Below, in pieces: positions 38,545 through 52,149 of a stretch of 64,000 nucleotides of DNA (its first letter is position 1; each line of letters opens with the position of its first letter). Source of the stretch: Perca fluviatilis. Lineage: Eukaryota; Chordata; Actinopteri; Perciformes; Percidae. The stretch is taken from contig NC_053119.1 of NCBI RefSeq assembly GCF_010015445.1, positions 10,648,550 through 10,712,549 of the forward strand. The letters run 5' to 3'. The notes below the pieces were generated by a model. The model had not been told where the DNA came from and made no database searches. It saw only the letters and a list, made by a program, of their open reading frames with translations. Position numbers and translations under genes: made by a program.

Positions 38545-39388
38545 GTGCATTCACCTTTATTTTTATTTTTGTTTATGGCTATATTATTACAGTTTGGTAG
38601 GTAAGTTGATATAGCAGCACTGATACTTTCTACATATTTTGTAAGAAAGACTAAGAGCAACCAATACACTTGACTTATTCTTATAATAGTATTAGCACAT
38701 AGTATGTATTTTACGTTGAAATGTACACGCTTGCAAATCAGCATAAAACATCTACATTTAAAACTAACTTAAACTTTTGATGGGTCAACTTTAACTCACC
38801 TCTCTCATCTCATTCCAGATTTCCTCAATTTTCCTAAATGCTGTGTGACAAACCATTGGGGAAAAGTCCTGAAGATTACACATGTACACTGCTGTATGAG
38901 CAGTTAATGAAAATAATGATAGCAGAAAAAAAAAAAACTTTTAAACAAAGCACAGCATGCCTTTTGGCTCCATTCCATGTTGGTCTATTAAGGAGAGATT
39001 TCCTCCTGTATGGTTGCAAATCGGAATTCAAAAAACACCAAGTTATCTTGAAGAATCGAATGGAAGTTTAATGTTTACTGTGGGGAAATTGTGCTACAAT
39101 TCACTGGGAAAACAAAAGATACAACAATTGTGAATATGACATATGTTACAGTACTATATTAGACAACAAAGCTGAATAATACAAATTCTTATACAGTATG
39201 ACAATTACATATCTGTGAGTTTGGGGTGTAAAATGCATTATTTGTCTCAAATCACAAGACATTTATTCTTCCCATCATTTCACTTTCTCCTGAATGTTCA
39301 AAATATCAATCTGTCCAAACAAACAAGGACATGATGAGAACAAAACTTGTTATTTTTTGCCTGATTGTTGTTGCTTCTTGTAGCCTTT

Positions 39389-39589
39389 TCTTTTTTTAAG
39401 ATTTTTTTTTGGAGGCATTTTAGGCCTTTAATTCCACAGGACAGATGAAGACATGAAAGGGGAGAGAGAAGGGGAATGATATGCAGTAAAGGGCCGCAGG
39501 TCGGAGTCAAACCCGCAGCTGGTGCGTCGAGGAGTAAACCTCTATATATGTGCACCTGCTCTACCAACTGAGCTAACCCAGCCACCTTT
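39389..39589 (-). mobile_element. tRNA-derived SINE with target duplication
   Basis: On the minus strand it begins GGTGGCTGGGTTAGCTCAG, with a canonical A box (TAGCTCAGTTGG), a B box (GGTTTGACTCC) and a 3' AATTAAAGGCCTAAAATGCC tail plus A-run. The direct repeat TTGTAGCCTTT flanks it at 39378-39388 and 39590-39600. It inserted just downstream of the copy-2 exonuclease stop codon. Confidence 0.88.
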
Positions 39590-39610
39590 TTGTAGCCTTT
39601 AAAAAAATGC

Positions 39611-42600
39611 TTAGGTGGAAAAGGTAACTCTTGAAATGTGCCATGTATTGGGACTCCATGAGTTGAACAGCTCCTGCAGCATTGTGGCGTCCTCCACTGC
39701 ATCATGGGCGTTGTAGGTCTTTCCCAGGAAGTGGCGGACCATATACTCCTGAGAATGACTGCGCAGACCTGGGCTGAGGTTCTTGCTTAGCAGGAAGGTA
39801 TCCACATACCCAGACACCACCTTCTGGAACTCCTGCCGCAGGGAGAGCTGTCGCAGCACTCTGTTGAGCACAGGTGCATCAAACCGCTTTGCATTGTGGG
39901 CTGCCAGCAGCACGGGCCGTCGGAAGGAGCGCAGGAAGTCGATGAAGGAGGTGAGAGCATCAACAAGAGGGATGGTGTTAACAGGAGCCCCGCGGAGAAA
40001 CAGGCTGTCGTCACTGACGGTGAAGCCCGTCACCTGCCTTGCGCTCTCGGTGAGGGTCTGGCGGGGGAGGGTGTAGACGTTAAAGACCCTCTCTCCACAG
40101 ACGGCTGACACCTGGATGATGTCACACGCTGTAGTGTCTGAGCAGGGGATGGATTAAAGGAGGATATAAGAAAAAGAAAATATTAAAACATATAGGTTAC
40201 AATAGGCCAGAGATCTTCAACAGTGGATCCGGGGCCCCTAGGGGGTCCTCAGAGTTACTGCAAGGGTGCCACCAAATTAGTGTAAATTTTTTGAACTATT
40301 TTTCCAAAATTGAAATGTCTTAACATGAATCCAACATATTATATATATAAATCAGCCTATTTGTGAACACATTGATGATAGGCTTACTTGCCTACAGATA
40401 ATGTAGTCCCTGATAGCCACCCACAGATACAGTTATTACTAAGGATTCACTGTGCCACATGTATGTTTAACATTAAAACATGATTTATAAAATCATGCCA
40501 ACAAATATTTGAATAGCTTAGTATTATATGCACTAAAAAGGTATGCATAAAGGCTTTAGCCCGCCCTATTATTGTAGGCCCAGTTTAATATGCAAGTATG
40601 CAGTAGGGGTGCCTGTTCCTTCTCTCTCTCAGTTCAGGGGTCCTTGGTTTAAAAAACATTGAAGACCCCTGCAATAGGCCTTTCATTAAAAATTATAAGT
40701 CTTTTTGTCAGCAAAGTGCTCAGTGTTGTGGCTTGTCTGCATTTCTCAGAGATCTACTGACTGTGTGATATACACTAGAGGCCGATATGACAAAATATAC
40801 CGCGAAGGACTATAACATTTTTTCTAAAATTAAAACAATCAATCAATATTATTTATTTGTCAATCATATAAACATCATATAAAAATACAATTTCAGTGAA
40901 ATGTAATCTGAAATTGTATTTTTATTGGATTTCACTTAAAGTCAAATGTATATTGCCTTGCGGTAACGCTGACATATTAACACGTTATATCTCATTTGTT
41001 TAATCCATACAGTAACAGAACTGTTTTGGTTTTACGGGGGGGTTATGCGCTGGACTATTTCTTGGCCGGTAGCAATGGCTGGATTTTGTTACCTTTGAAA
41101 CGATCCAGGCTAGCTATTTCCCTCTGTTTCCATTCTTTGTGCTAAAATAAGCAAAGATAAACTAAAATACTGTAGCTGACGTCTTGTTGCACCTTCTACT
41201 TCTGAGTCTGAGTTCAGATAAACTAAAAACCTAACATACTCCTTGTTAAGATCGATAGATGTAAGAAGCTGGAATTCTGAGGAAAAGAAACTTTTTTTCT
41301 GATATTTCAAACTGAAAAGCAAGATTAAATATAAAAATATATAGTTATGTATAAATAAACTAAATTCAATTTTCTGATAGATATTTTCAATTTGATTAGG
41401 CTCCATATGGTGTTTTGTTGTCAAGTGGCCTGAGCTTGTTGGGTATCATTCCTTAAATATAGACAACAATATTAAAAATGTTAACAGCAATGTCTTTATC
41501 TAAACATCTTTGATGTAACTGTAATGGTTTCTCTTCACTCAGAGATCAGCTGAAAGAGTGATGTGTGCTTTTTTGGGGGGGTAGGTGGTGCTCTCTGTCT
41601 GCCTGTGCAGCCATTGCATGCAAATACTGATTAAACATAATAAAAAAAGTTTTCTGTCATGACATCCTGCTAACTGTGTGGTGGTAAAACCACAGAGTTA
41701 TTTCACACTTCCACACAAAGTCAAAACCACAGACTCAGGAACTTTGCTTTAAAGTTACAATGAAATCCGTCCTCTGAGCACCTGGTTTCAGCCGCACTGT
41801 TGCTTCAAAGTTTCAACACCCACCTAGGGTGATTTTGACAGGCATACTTAACAACCAGGGCTGCAACTAATAAATATTTCCATTATCAATGAATCTGCAA
41901 CCTTATTTGCGTAATTAATCAATTCATCGTTTGGTCTTATATATGACCACATCATGCACATCAAGTGTTCAAATTTGGTTAGGGTTCCAGAAAAAGAGAG
42001 CCTTAATCTTGCCAAGCTTACAGGTGTCTATAGTTAATATTTTAGGATAATGTACTATTTGTATAACGTATGCCAATTTAATCTATATGTTGCAACTTTC
42101 CTATGAATCTGTCATGTAGCAGAGGCATCCGGTGGCAGCTACAGAAAAAGCATCACTGGCTGGTTTGTGGTTTAGCAGACATGTCCTGTGCTGTAATCTA
42201 TTGGTTCAAAGTGTAATGCAGCCAAGTGACGCCCTTTTCTAACCAAGCTTTAACTTTTCAAGACATCATGAACTACAAGACAGATGCATTCGTGAGATTA
42301 GAAACCAATAACAATTGAAACTGAAATGCACTCTTATCCTCCAGGTCACATAAAGACTGCAGCTGATGGGTGCCTGTTAACAGGTGGAGCCTTCAGACCA
42401 GATTGGTAAAACCAATAATGACATTGGCTTATATCAGTTCAGTTTGTAAGTAGGCATACTGATAAACAATGAAGACACTGCATTTTTGTTAGTTGATTCT
42501 ATGCCAGATGGAAATAAAAAGAAGATAATGTAGTCATTTTATGTGCCGTCTACACAATGAATGTATTATTCTGACATAACATTCTTAGTAATGAAGGCAA

Positions 42601-42752
42601 CATGAATGGCTCTGGAAAAACTCCAGTACAGTAAGTAGTCTATTTCCAGGATTTTGGGACTGATGAAGTATTAATAGGCAGACAGACATAAAGTTAGGGT
42701 TACCTAATCCAGTGGTCTCCAGGTCAAAGAAAACGATGATGTTATGAGCCAT
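39611..42752 (-). CDS. PML-like DEDDh 3'-5' exonuclease, copy 2
   Basis: Coding exons 42704-42752 ([16 protein letters not shown]) and 39611-40137, phase 1 junction, 191 residues. Catalytic set intact: Asp10 and Glu12 in FFDLE, Asp103 in HNAKRFD, His161 and Asp166 in YNAHDAVED. The protein is essentially just the exonuclease domain, with no C-terminal tail. The intron carries a hAT MITE, and a SINE lies 22 bp past the stop. The ATG is the first codon after the splice acceptor (TTGCAG), so a non-coding upstream exon is required; a candidate lies near 42949-43060. It is close in sequence to copies 3 and 4, so the three arose by tandem duplication. Confidence 0.88.
40208..40671. mobile_element. 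hAT MITE family member B (perfect TSD)
   Basis: Ends CAGAGATCTTCAA and TTGAAGACCCCTG; target duplication CAATAGGC at 40200-40207 and 40672-40679. It lies in the intron of exonuclease copy 2, 63 bp upstream of its second coding exon. Confidence 0.88.
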
Positions 42753-42948
42753 CTGCAATTTTTAAAGAAATAGACATTTAAACATGAGCTAATACACCCT
42801 AGTCATGTTTATATGCATTAAAAAATAAATAATATTTAAATTAGTAAACTTTCACAATTGAATAGCTATAGCTATTTAAAAGTAAAGTTATGTTGAACAT
42901 GATAGCTGATAAAGTGACAAATGTTAAAAAACTAAAGGCTGAACTCAC

Positions 42949-43060
42949 CGTAGACAGTGTGATGTTGTGTCAGGTTAATTGCGAGTCAGATTTCATATGA
43001 AGTCAGCTGTGTCTCGGTTATTATCTTCATGTAGCGACTCGTTCGGGAGGAGTCAACAGG
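42949..43060 (-). other. Candidate non-coding first exon and promoter of exonuclease copy 2
   Basis: On the minus strand it ends at a GTGAGT donor (exon edge 42949). The sequence (CATGAAGATAATAACCGAGA ... AACATCACACTGTCTACG) resembles the segment at 56485-56590, upstream of copy 3. The upstream limit is arbitrary. Confidence 0.4.
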
Positions 43061-43575
43061 TGAATCACTGCCACATCATTTCAAAACTGACAGAAACGGA
43101 ACTCTACTTTCATTTAAGTGGAAAAGAAACTCGATGTATCTAATTTTTTTTAATCTGATGAATCACCTCCCCTGCTCGGTAACGCTGCTGTGGTCGGCTG
43201 CTTATCAACAAGGTCTCAGTTCAGTTGCCAAACAAAAGCTATTATCTGGGAGAGTAGAAACTTCCCCGCTGTTCGTTTAGTTTCAGTTCTGACCCGCTGG
43301 GTGACGCATAGTTATAACATCGTGGTAGCCGAGCTGTCGCGTGACAACCTATGAGAATTATATAACTATATTATATTATTACATAACTTTAAAAATAAAC
43401 AGGCCTACAATTTCAAAAATCAACATGAAATATTATGACTAGCCTACATTATAAAAAATAATACGCATAAGCAATATTGTATGCAGTTTTGAAAAAAAAA
43501 ATTGGCTAAACGTTTAGCCTATTTTTTCCCCAAAATTGAATAGATAATTGATTTTTTTTACATTTTATATTTTTG

Positions 43576-43576
<1 letters not shown>

Positions 43577-43624
<48 letters not shown>
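43577..43624. repeat. (TA)n microsatellite
   Basis: TA run followed by a T-rich stretch. Confidence 0.9.
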
Positions 43625-43639
<15 letters not shown>

Positions 43640-44354
43640 AATTTAATTTTTTTTTTTACTTTGGGTCTTGATAGCTTTGAAGTTCCTCAATAAATAGATA
43701 AATTTAGAGCTGCCTGTGCAATCCCTCAATTAATCAATATGTTCACTGTAAAATAGGTATATAGTAACATTTAAGGTCACTGATAAACATTTAAATCCAT
43801 TTTAAATAATTGTAGCTTAAGATAAAACCTATAGCCTAAAAATCGACTGTAAAATGGCAGAGTACCTCAGCCACATGCTACACTTTGTAGAAGAAAATAC
43901 ATCATCTACAAAGTAATAGTTTTAGTTCCTGCTGTTCTGGATGACATTTGGCTCTGTGCTGAGATAAACTACAGGCTGTTAGTGTATCCTGATTTAATTA
44001 AGTGTTTATAGCTTTCTGTTGAGAGAGTAGCTATTTTACTTTAATGACAAATCACCTTCTGCTTTGTGAAAGACATGTATTCAACCCTTTTAGTATGTAT
44101 TGCAGCTGCCTTTACAAAGTATGTACTGTTGCATGCACTGTGCTTCAAATTGGAACATACTTGTTATAACATTGCACCTTGCAACTTTGACCATCTTGCT
44201 CCTATATCCATCGCAGGCTTTTGCCAATAAGCTGTTAATAAGCTGTCATCCATCTGTGCTCTCTCTGCGACTCGGCGATGTGACCCAAGGGCGTCGGACT
44301 GGGGGGAAAAAGGGGACTGAGTACCCAGGGGGCATGCTGCAAAATGTGACAGCA

Positions 44355-44785
44355 TGCAGCAGTCCACCCTAAGGGACTTACCATTTCCAACAGAAAACAC
44401 TGTTCACAAACTGCTCTAAACAGCTCTATTGTAGTCCAGCCTTTACTGCCGTGAGGAACGTGCGTCACTTTGTAACACACGTTATAATGCTCACCTAACT
44501 GCTAGCGTGGCACTCCCTCATACTCTGCTTCTGACTGGCTAGTAGTGCTGAGTTAGGTACTGCGCATGTGCAACTCCCAACAAAGATGGAACAGAAGTGG
44601 GATGTCTCACTCTGTAGCTAAAACAGAGAGCTCAACACACAGGGTGAAAAGAGGAACTGCAGCAATGTGCAGTACAACAAAAACATGGTGTTTTTTGAAA
44701 ATTAAACCATGTAAACCTATTCTGATATAACCTCTAAATACAATTATGAACCTGAAAATGAGCATAATATGAGCACTTAAAGTCG
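44355..44785 (-). repeat. Dispersed repeat, copy B (inverse of 1910-2345)
   Basis: Reverse-complement homologue of copy A, with the same outer end (GAGCATAATATGAGCACTT) and the same internal order. It lies between exonuclease copies 2 and 3. Confidence 0.6.
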
Positions 44786-45575
44786 GATTTTACACTTAGA
44801 AAGTCGAGAGAGTGTCCTTGCGAAACCGGACATCACAGTCCAACATGGTATTGGTACTGGTATTGTTGGCAAAGTCCCCCTACCCAGTGAAATATGTTTT
44901 TACAGTCAACCTGGTGTGACCTCATTCCCAGTTCTGACCTCCAACTTCTGAGGTAAATGGGATGAAGCATATCTACTTTTACGTGACCAAAAGTATGTAC
45001 ATAGCCCTGTCCACATACTCTTGTGTACTTTTAATGGCTGCGCCATACATCTGCATAAATATGACTGGATGTTACTAGTCCACTGGTAGCCAAATAGCTG
45101 ATGAATGAGCCAGTGATTGTAATACACAAATGAAGCAGCTGCTGCTAATCACCCAAACAAAGCGTAGGATATGCTCCATTAAAAAGGTACCCTGTAGGAT
45201 GTGGCAATGGACACACATTCCTGTTGGTGGCAGTAACATTCAAGGAAATGCAAAAAATTTACCAGCAAAGTCAGTAAAGAAACAGACTGCAAGCTAGTGA
45301 GTGTGGATGTTAAAAATACAGATTTTAAAATATATATAAAATAATCATCTTTGTTTTATTAGGCGTCAAGGATACACACAATGTGTTTGAGTGAGAAACC
45401 GTATATGTATGTCACATACAGTAACAGGGCAACTTGAATTGTGCATCGTATATTGAAATGAAAAGGATCATAAATGTTTGAAGATGTGAAACTGGAAAAG
45501 ACATTCAAACTACTTTCAAACAAGAAATTTAATCTACCTGTCATTTTCTTCTTAATGTTCACAATATCAGTCTAT

Positions 45576-45602
45576 CCAACCAACCAACCAACCAACCAAC
45601 CG
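45576..45602. repeat. (CCAA)n tetranucleotide expansion
   Basis: About seven AACC units 3' of copy 3. The paralogous position in copy 4 (58708-58716) has two units and in copy 2 there is none, so it expanded after duplication. Confidence 0.8.
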
Positions 45603-45656
45603 GAATTACATGATTTAGTTGTTGTGGCCTTATTTTTGTTGTTTTCTGTAGCTTTT

Positions 45657-48600
45657 TTAAAATTCTTCAGTGGAGAAGGTAACGTCCGCAACATCCCAGC
45701 TGCTGGGTTCCCAAAAGTTGAACAGCTTCTCCAGCATCTTGGCGTCCTCCAATGCATCATGGGCATCGTAGTATTCTTCCAGGAAGTAGTCGACCAGAAA
45801 CTTCTGAGAATACTTGCCCAGACGAGGATAGAAGTTCTCGCTTAGTATTAAGGTATCCACAAACCCAGACACCACCTGCTGGAACCTATGCCAGAGGGAG
45901 AACCTTCGCAGCAATCTGCTGAGAATGAGTGCATCAAACCACTTTGCATTGTGGGCCGCCAGCAGCACGGGGCCGCGGAAGTCGCTCAGGAAGTTGATGA
46001 AAGACTTGAGAGCCCTAAAGAGAGAGACGGTCCTAACACGTGTTCCATGGAGACACAGCTGGCCACGATTGACGGTGAAGCCCGTCAGCTCGCTGGCGCG
46101 CAGCTCGATGGGCCGTCGGGGGAGGGTGTAGACGTTAAATTCGTTCTCTTCGCAAACGGCCGACAGCTGGGTGATGTGACACGATGCAGGGTCTGAGAGC
46201 AGAAAAGGGATGGATTAAAGGAGAAACCAACCCAAATCTGGGATACAATATTTTAAATTATAACACCGGTTATGTCCTTGATTGGCGCTTTGCTGGACAC
46301 TTTTATTATATCTTTCATAATTCAAACAATGCTTGGCTGGAAGTTTTCATTCTTTGATTTTCTTTTACTGCTGGTAACACATTTGCTGCTCATTATCTGA
46401 CTATAGTCCTGAAGCAACAATGCTGTTATGAATGCACAAAGGATATGTCATTTTACATGTGCGAGTTCTGTCTGATGTAGGCTATTATATGTCATGCAGT
46501 ATGTAAACACCTTCTCTGCTGTGTGGGTTCAGGTTTAGTTGTCACTTTGTGCAATAAAATGGTTAATTTTATAACAGTGCTGTGCAGAGCCAATGCTGCT
46601 GGTTCTGACGGTGCAAATACATTTTAGCCTTAATAGGTTAAAATCGACAGGTTTTTGTCTATATTGTTGTGTACAAAGTTTTTAGACTGAGCTTTGTTGG
46701 TTGAGCAACATGTAGACAGTACTGCTATTGCCGTTGTAATGCAGTAGAAATGTCGCTGTTTTTATCAGTTTGTCCTTTTTGCTACTTCTACGTCTGACCC
46801 ACTCACTTTTGTACTGGCCCGCCCAAAATACTTTTTCTGCCACTGGCTGTATGTATTATTATCAGCTAGAGCGTGCAGTGCATGCTTGACGTCACTGTTT
46901 GTAGTACATTATCGCTCAGCAGCGTGGATGCTCACACCATTATAGTTATGGTTATAGTCATTGTTCTTGGTGTGGACGGCCCTTTAAGGCGAGGAACGAG
47001 AAGCGAATTGCCTGTATGTGTGAAAACAGCTTTATCTGGCGCATCCGTTTTTTCTGTGTGGAATATATAGCATAATTAGATTATTTTGTCATTCTTTCTT
47101 TCAATGGTAGGGGAAACCATAGATATAAAACAATATCTGTTCTATATCTATGGGGGAAACACTGCTATGGACGTTGCCTAGCAACACTTTAGCTGCAGGA
47201 ACTCTGAGGAACGTAAACTTTATTTCTTGATATTTGAAACAGAAAAGGAAAATTCAAAAATAAGTCATTTTTGTGGAAAAATCTACAGCTAGGCCAGAAG
47301 TCTGCAAGTCCTCCACAACACTTAAATCTCTATTTAATCAATATAGACTTCTTCAATAGTCAAAGAAACTGTCCTTCAAAATCTCTCATGTTAAGAGCTT
47401 TTTCATACACCCTTGGTTACAGATAATCTGTATGTTACTCCCCAACTCTGGTCTGCAATGTTTTAGTCTGATCCTTTGCCCCCCTTATCTCTGGAATTTC
47501 CTAGCAGTCATAATAAAAAAAACGTTTGGCTCAAACATATTTTACAACACTCACTGATTATTATTAGAACAGAAAAAGAATACCAGATCATGGAAGAAAA
47601 TGAAGGATTGATTTTTTTCAATTTAATTACAAGTGGCATGGAATTCATAATTTAATTTCTTATAATGTATACTCTTTATTGATTTAATTACAATTTACAC
47701 TGTTGTTATTACCCACTTCAACACAGGCCTGAAATACGCACACACACATTCAGGTCCTATACATGCACTAATGGAGAGATGTCAGAGTGAGTCAGCAGCG
47801 ACTGCTGAACAGGGGCCCTGAGCGGTTGCTGCCCCAATGTAGAAATTACAATTTATATTTTACATTTATTTAGCTCCTTGCGGGAGGTGAACTGGCATCT
47901 CTCCAGCTACCAGCCCACACTCTTGACTTGAACCAGCGACCCTCTGGGTCCCAACCCAACTCCTTACGGACTGAGCTACTACCACCCCCACGTACAACTT
48001 GGCGCGTATTAGCTCTTCATATAGATTATAATGTTAACATCTTTGGTGGAGAGAATTTTCAGTGTACTCTCTCATGCTGGGTAAATTGAGAAGGAGGTAC
48101 CCCAAATCAGTGGCCAACATAACAGCAGTAAGTCACGAGCTGTCTCAGACAAAGTGTTCAACCATCCTGCCTGCCGTCCTTCCTGATTATCAAGGCCATA
48201 TGAGTTAGATTACACTCCATACACACAAAGAGAAGACACAGAGGAGAAACATACGCACACACCTTAGATAGAGCGATCTGTACTACTGTAGGAACTTCAG
48301 AGTTGGGGTGGCATAACATGAACCTATACTTTGTGGTTAACTTGTATTTAGGGATGTCTCGATTTGCTTTTTTGGCCCCCAATCCCGATCCGATTTTTTA
48401 AATAATGAATATCTGCCGATACTGAGTACCGATCCAATACTTGTATTTGCTCAGATAATAGAGCTGCACACCGTTTTTTTGTTTACAAAAATAACTAAGT
48501 AAACAAACAAACTAAATATGTCTTGAGCTTAACACATTTAGTGCGGCAAATTAGTCTTTTCACCACCAAGGTAAATTCCACATGAGTGTACTTATTGTGG

Positions 48601-50087
48601 CAATAAAACCTTTTCTGATTCAGATTGTTTTTCTCTCAACACCAAAACAGTTTTCTTTAGGATCCCAGTAAACCCGCAACCAAAAAATAAAGTCTCAAGT
48701 TCCCCACTAGACAGTGGAAACTAAATTTAGTGACGCCTCTTGCGCTTAATAGTCAATTTAGATTTTCTTCTTGCGTTAAACTCTGACATCGGCTCCAGGG
48801 AATAACAGCCTGTAAACTACCGTAGTTTCCTGGTGGAATTATGGAAGAAGTGTGGAGAATTGATGTACTGGTAATCAGCTTCTGTAAAACGGATGACTAA
48901 GAAAGACAGAAGGGCTGGCAAGCTATGAGACACTCTCTGACACTCGCTACAAGCTCATGTAAATGATTGGAGTACGATAATCGAAAAATGCCCACATCAG
49001 CTCCGATCCGATACTTGCAATCGAGTTCGGGACATCCCTACTTGTATTGCTTAATCCTAATTTTCTCATTAAATGCTTTTGCATTAGTCATCAGAGTCTC
49101 ATTAACGTTCTTCAGTCTCCGAGTTAATCTTCTCCTAACATTTCTTCATCAGTGTGAACAGCTGACTGTCGTGCTTTCTCTACAGATCAGCTGACAGAGA
49201 TGGATCTATTGTGATTTGGATAGGTGGTGCTCTCTCCTTCGCAGCCATTGCATGCACATACTAATGAAACAATAAAAGAGTTTTCTGTCATGACATCCTG
49301 ATAAATGCGTGATGGTAAAGCGTGAAGCCTCGGAGTCTTTTAACACACAAAATCAAAACCACAGACCCAGGAAGCCACAATAAAATCTGTCCTGCTGTCA
49401 GCTTCTGGTTTCAGCCACAATGTTGCTTCAAAGATTCAAGAGCTTTGACAGTAAAGGTAATTTTGACATTTTGACATACTTAACAACCAGGGCTGCAACT
49501 AGGCTTGGGCAGTATCTATTTTCCATACCTTTATACCTTAAATAACATTTTACCAGGTTTGTGATTTTTTTCAATTTTATTCAATCTGCATGTTGCAACT
49601 TCCATATAAATCTGCCATGTAGCACAGGACAGAAGAACATCATTGGTTAGTTTGTGGTTTGGCAGACATTGCATCTGCATTGCATCTGTATGTGTCATCA
49701 TATCCTCCTGATTACATAAAGACTCCAGCTGATGCGTGCCTGTTAACAGGTGGAGCCTTCAGAACGGATTGATCAAACAGTTATGATGTTGGCTTTATGA
49801 TCAGTTCAGTATGTAGGCATACTGACACCCAACAAAGGAAACATTAAAGACACTACAGGTTTATCTAAAAACAAACAGTTGACTCCACGCAAAATGATAA
49901 ACTGGGTTAATTGAAGATACAAATAAAGGACAGTGTTTTTAGTCACGCTTTTCTACACAATGGTAGAACATTAAATTATTATTTTGACATAGAATTCAGT
50001 ATTAATAAGACAAACAGACATAAAGTTAGTGTTACCTAATCCAGTGGTCTCCATGTCAAAGAAAACGATGGTTTCGTAATCAGCCAT
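45657..50087 (-). CDS. PML-like DEDDh 3'-5' exonuclease, copy 3
   Basis: Coding exons 50036-50087 ([17 protein letters not shown]) and 45657-46192, phase 1 junction, 195 residues. Catalytic residues are conserved: Asp and Glu in FFDMETTG, Asp in HNAKWFD, His and Asp in YDAHDALED. The Arg common in the HNAKRFD block is Trp here. It ends in VTFSTEEF. The 3.8-kb intron contains a V-SINE-like element and a hAT element absent from the other copies. As in copy 2, the ATG directly follows the acceptor, so a 5' non-coding exon is needed; 56485-56590 is the candidate. Confidence 0.87.
47650..47995 (-). mobile_element. V-SINE-like retroposon
   Basis: The minus strand has a tRNA-like head (GGTAGTAGCTCAGTCCG A box; GGTTCAAGTC B box). 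The conserved central CTGGAGAGATGCCAGTTCAC block follows, then TCTGACATCTCTCCATTAGT and an AT-rich tail. A 35-bp AT-rich interruption lies at about 47838-47872. It is in the intron of exonuclease copy 3. Confidence 0.7.
48349..49040. mobile_element. 692-bp hAT element, perfect 8-bp TSD
   Basis: Ends TAGGGATGTC and GACATCCCTA; target duplication CTTGTATT at 48341-48348 and 49041-49048. Internal GATCCGAT repeats; no transposase. It includes LINE-tail-like sequence (ACTTATTGTGGCAATAAAAC) at about 48590. It lies in the copy-3 intron. Confidence 0.88.
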
Positions 50088-52091
50088 CTGCAAGAATTGA
50101 AGAAGAAATTGATTTGAACATGAACTAGTACACGCCTAAGTTATGTCTGATTTGTCTGACAAGGAATTCAAAATAATAATCAAAACAGTAAGCTTTCAAA
50201 ATTGAATTGCTATATAAAAGGAAATGTTACAGGTGAATGTCATGGATGTACTGTATGGTGAAGGTAGGGTGCACCCTTCCTGTCTGTTGCCATTTTCTGT
50301 TGCCAAGAAATGGCTGGCACACTGGTGTGTTTATTTCACACATCATGAGGAAAGTGCAGGCTAAAAGGACTGAAGAATTGATGGTGCCTTATGCAAGTTT
50401 AGCAGCTTCTGCATAAATACTAGAGTTGGTGTACCGGATTGTGCAAACCTTTACTTCCTTCCAGAGGAAGTGTGTTGTACTTAGTGTTGTGTGGTAATTA
50501 TTTTGTTTGGTCTAGTTACCACTGCTTCCCTTTTTATTAGAGTAGTTTTCAGTTAACAATTTGAAACATGGTATTTTGGTCAGGGCTATGAGGAAGGGTA
50601 TAGGGCTGTACCGAATACCAGTTTTTGATCTTCGAAGCTTCGGTGCTTTTCAACAGCGAATATTCAAAGCTTTGGTGGGGGCCGCAGCGGCGGGGGAAAC
50701 CAACATTTCCAAACCGCACCTGAAGGCAGCTTTTTTTCACGGTAAAAGAGAGAAGCGAGATGAAGCAACTGCTTTGTTGTTGCAGGTAATCTGTTCGCAA
50801 TATTTTTAGGGTCTAATATACATTGATTTATGAGTGGATTACAATCCTGTAGGCCACTGCACATCGTAGTATTTGAGTGTGTGCGCAAGCGTATGCCAGA
50901 GTGAGGGTACTCGAAAGTGCTCGGTGTGTGTGCACCCACATAGTGAGTGTGTCTGTGGGAGTTTATGTCAGAGCAACGGGGTTTGGAAATACTCTCCCTG
51001 AGTGTATGCATATGTGGGTGTGTATGTTAGGGGGATGGAGGAGGTGGAATGGCATACATATTTATATTTAAATCAATATTTATATTTGGATTTATATCAG
51101 TTTTTATGATGACTGCCTTGTGTATGTTTTTTATCTGCACCTAGACCACCAGAATGTGGGTTAATACAGTTTACCTTGATTTTGTTAATAGGATTCTAGA
51201 TGCTCACAGGTATACAGTGCAAAAAATATACTTTATAATATGTAGGTTTATGTTTCTTTTAGACATGACTTACATTTTAGTCATGTCTAAAAATATTATA
51301 ATAGATGCTCAATTCAAAGCAGATAACCAGAAATGAAATAGCTGAGGCCATATTACTCAAATCTCTGTTTAAACGTTGATTTGCACATAAGTAAAATGCA
51401 ATAATATAGAATCAAATCAGCTAATACAGCTTAATCAGCTGAATGCAGTATTTCTGAGCTACAGAATTGCTCTTTTTTATTCAGGCTAACGACAAAATAT
51501 TACCAATCTAATAGCCGAAATAAACGCTGCCTACAAAGAACAATTAACTAATAATTTTCAAGTTAAGGACAGCACTCAGTGCTTGTAAAGCAACACCAAC
51601 TAGAAAATACATTTCCTGCAGAAAATGTGTGTGAATGCTGAATAGCTAAATTGCTAAAGCTAAACTGGATTAATAGCTTAAATCTGTAAGAAGTTGAAGT
51701 AGTGAGAATAGTTGGAAAAGTGGGAATTGTTTTAATTGGTATGACTTCCATTGACAAGTTGAATAACACCACTAATGTAAAAAAGAAGTGGAATAATTAA
51801 AGGTTTTTTGAAAAGCTAATGCTAAAGCTAAACTGGATTGCTGGTTAAAATGTGTAAGAAGAAGGTGAAGTTGTAAGAAATGTGGAAAAGTGATAATTGT
51901 TTTAATTAATATATCTTTAAAAGTTGAATAATAGCCATATTGTATGAAAGTTGTAGGTGTTACAACAGTGGCAAAGCAGTGGCAAGCGAACTACATATTA
52001 CTGTCTGTAGTTGCAATTTGACTGTCTGGCAAAAATGCTGCGTCATGCTTACTAATCAGGGGCCACGTTTGTAAAGACAGAGGAGATCCCT
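50088..52091. other. Upstream region of exonuclease copy 3; no gene seen
   Basis: Positions 50370-51070 are homologous to about 62440-62950 upstream of copy 4 (e.g. the GTGTTGTG...TTATTTTGTTT and GGTATTTTGG / AGGGCTATGAGGAA blocks), part of the duplicated unit. The rest is AT-rich with no supported coding sequence. Confidence 0.5.
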
Positions 52092-52149
52092 TTGATCTCT
52101 GATGTTTGTAACAAAGCCGGTCTACGGAAAGCCGTTCCACTCCCTATTC

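Noticed and set aside
38260..38604. Poly-Lys / poly-Phe frames
   Set aside because: T-run flanked by TA repeats.
39560..39589. tRNA gene on the minus strand (A and B boxes); likewise 47873-47995
   Set aside because: SINE heads: conserved SINE bodies and tails follow, target duplications flank, and I see no intact acceptor stem.
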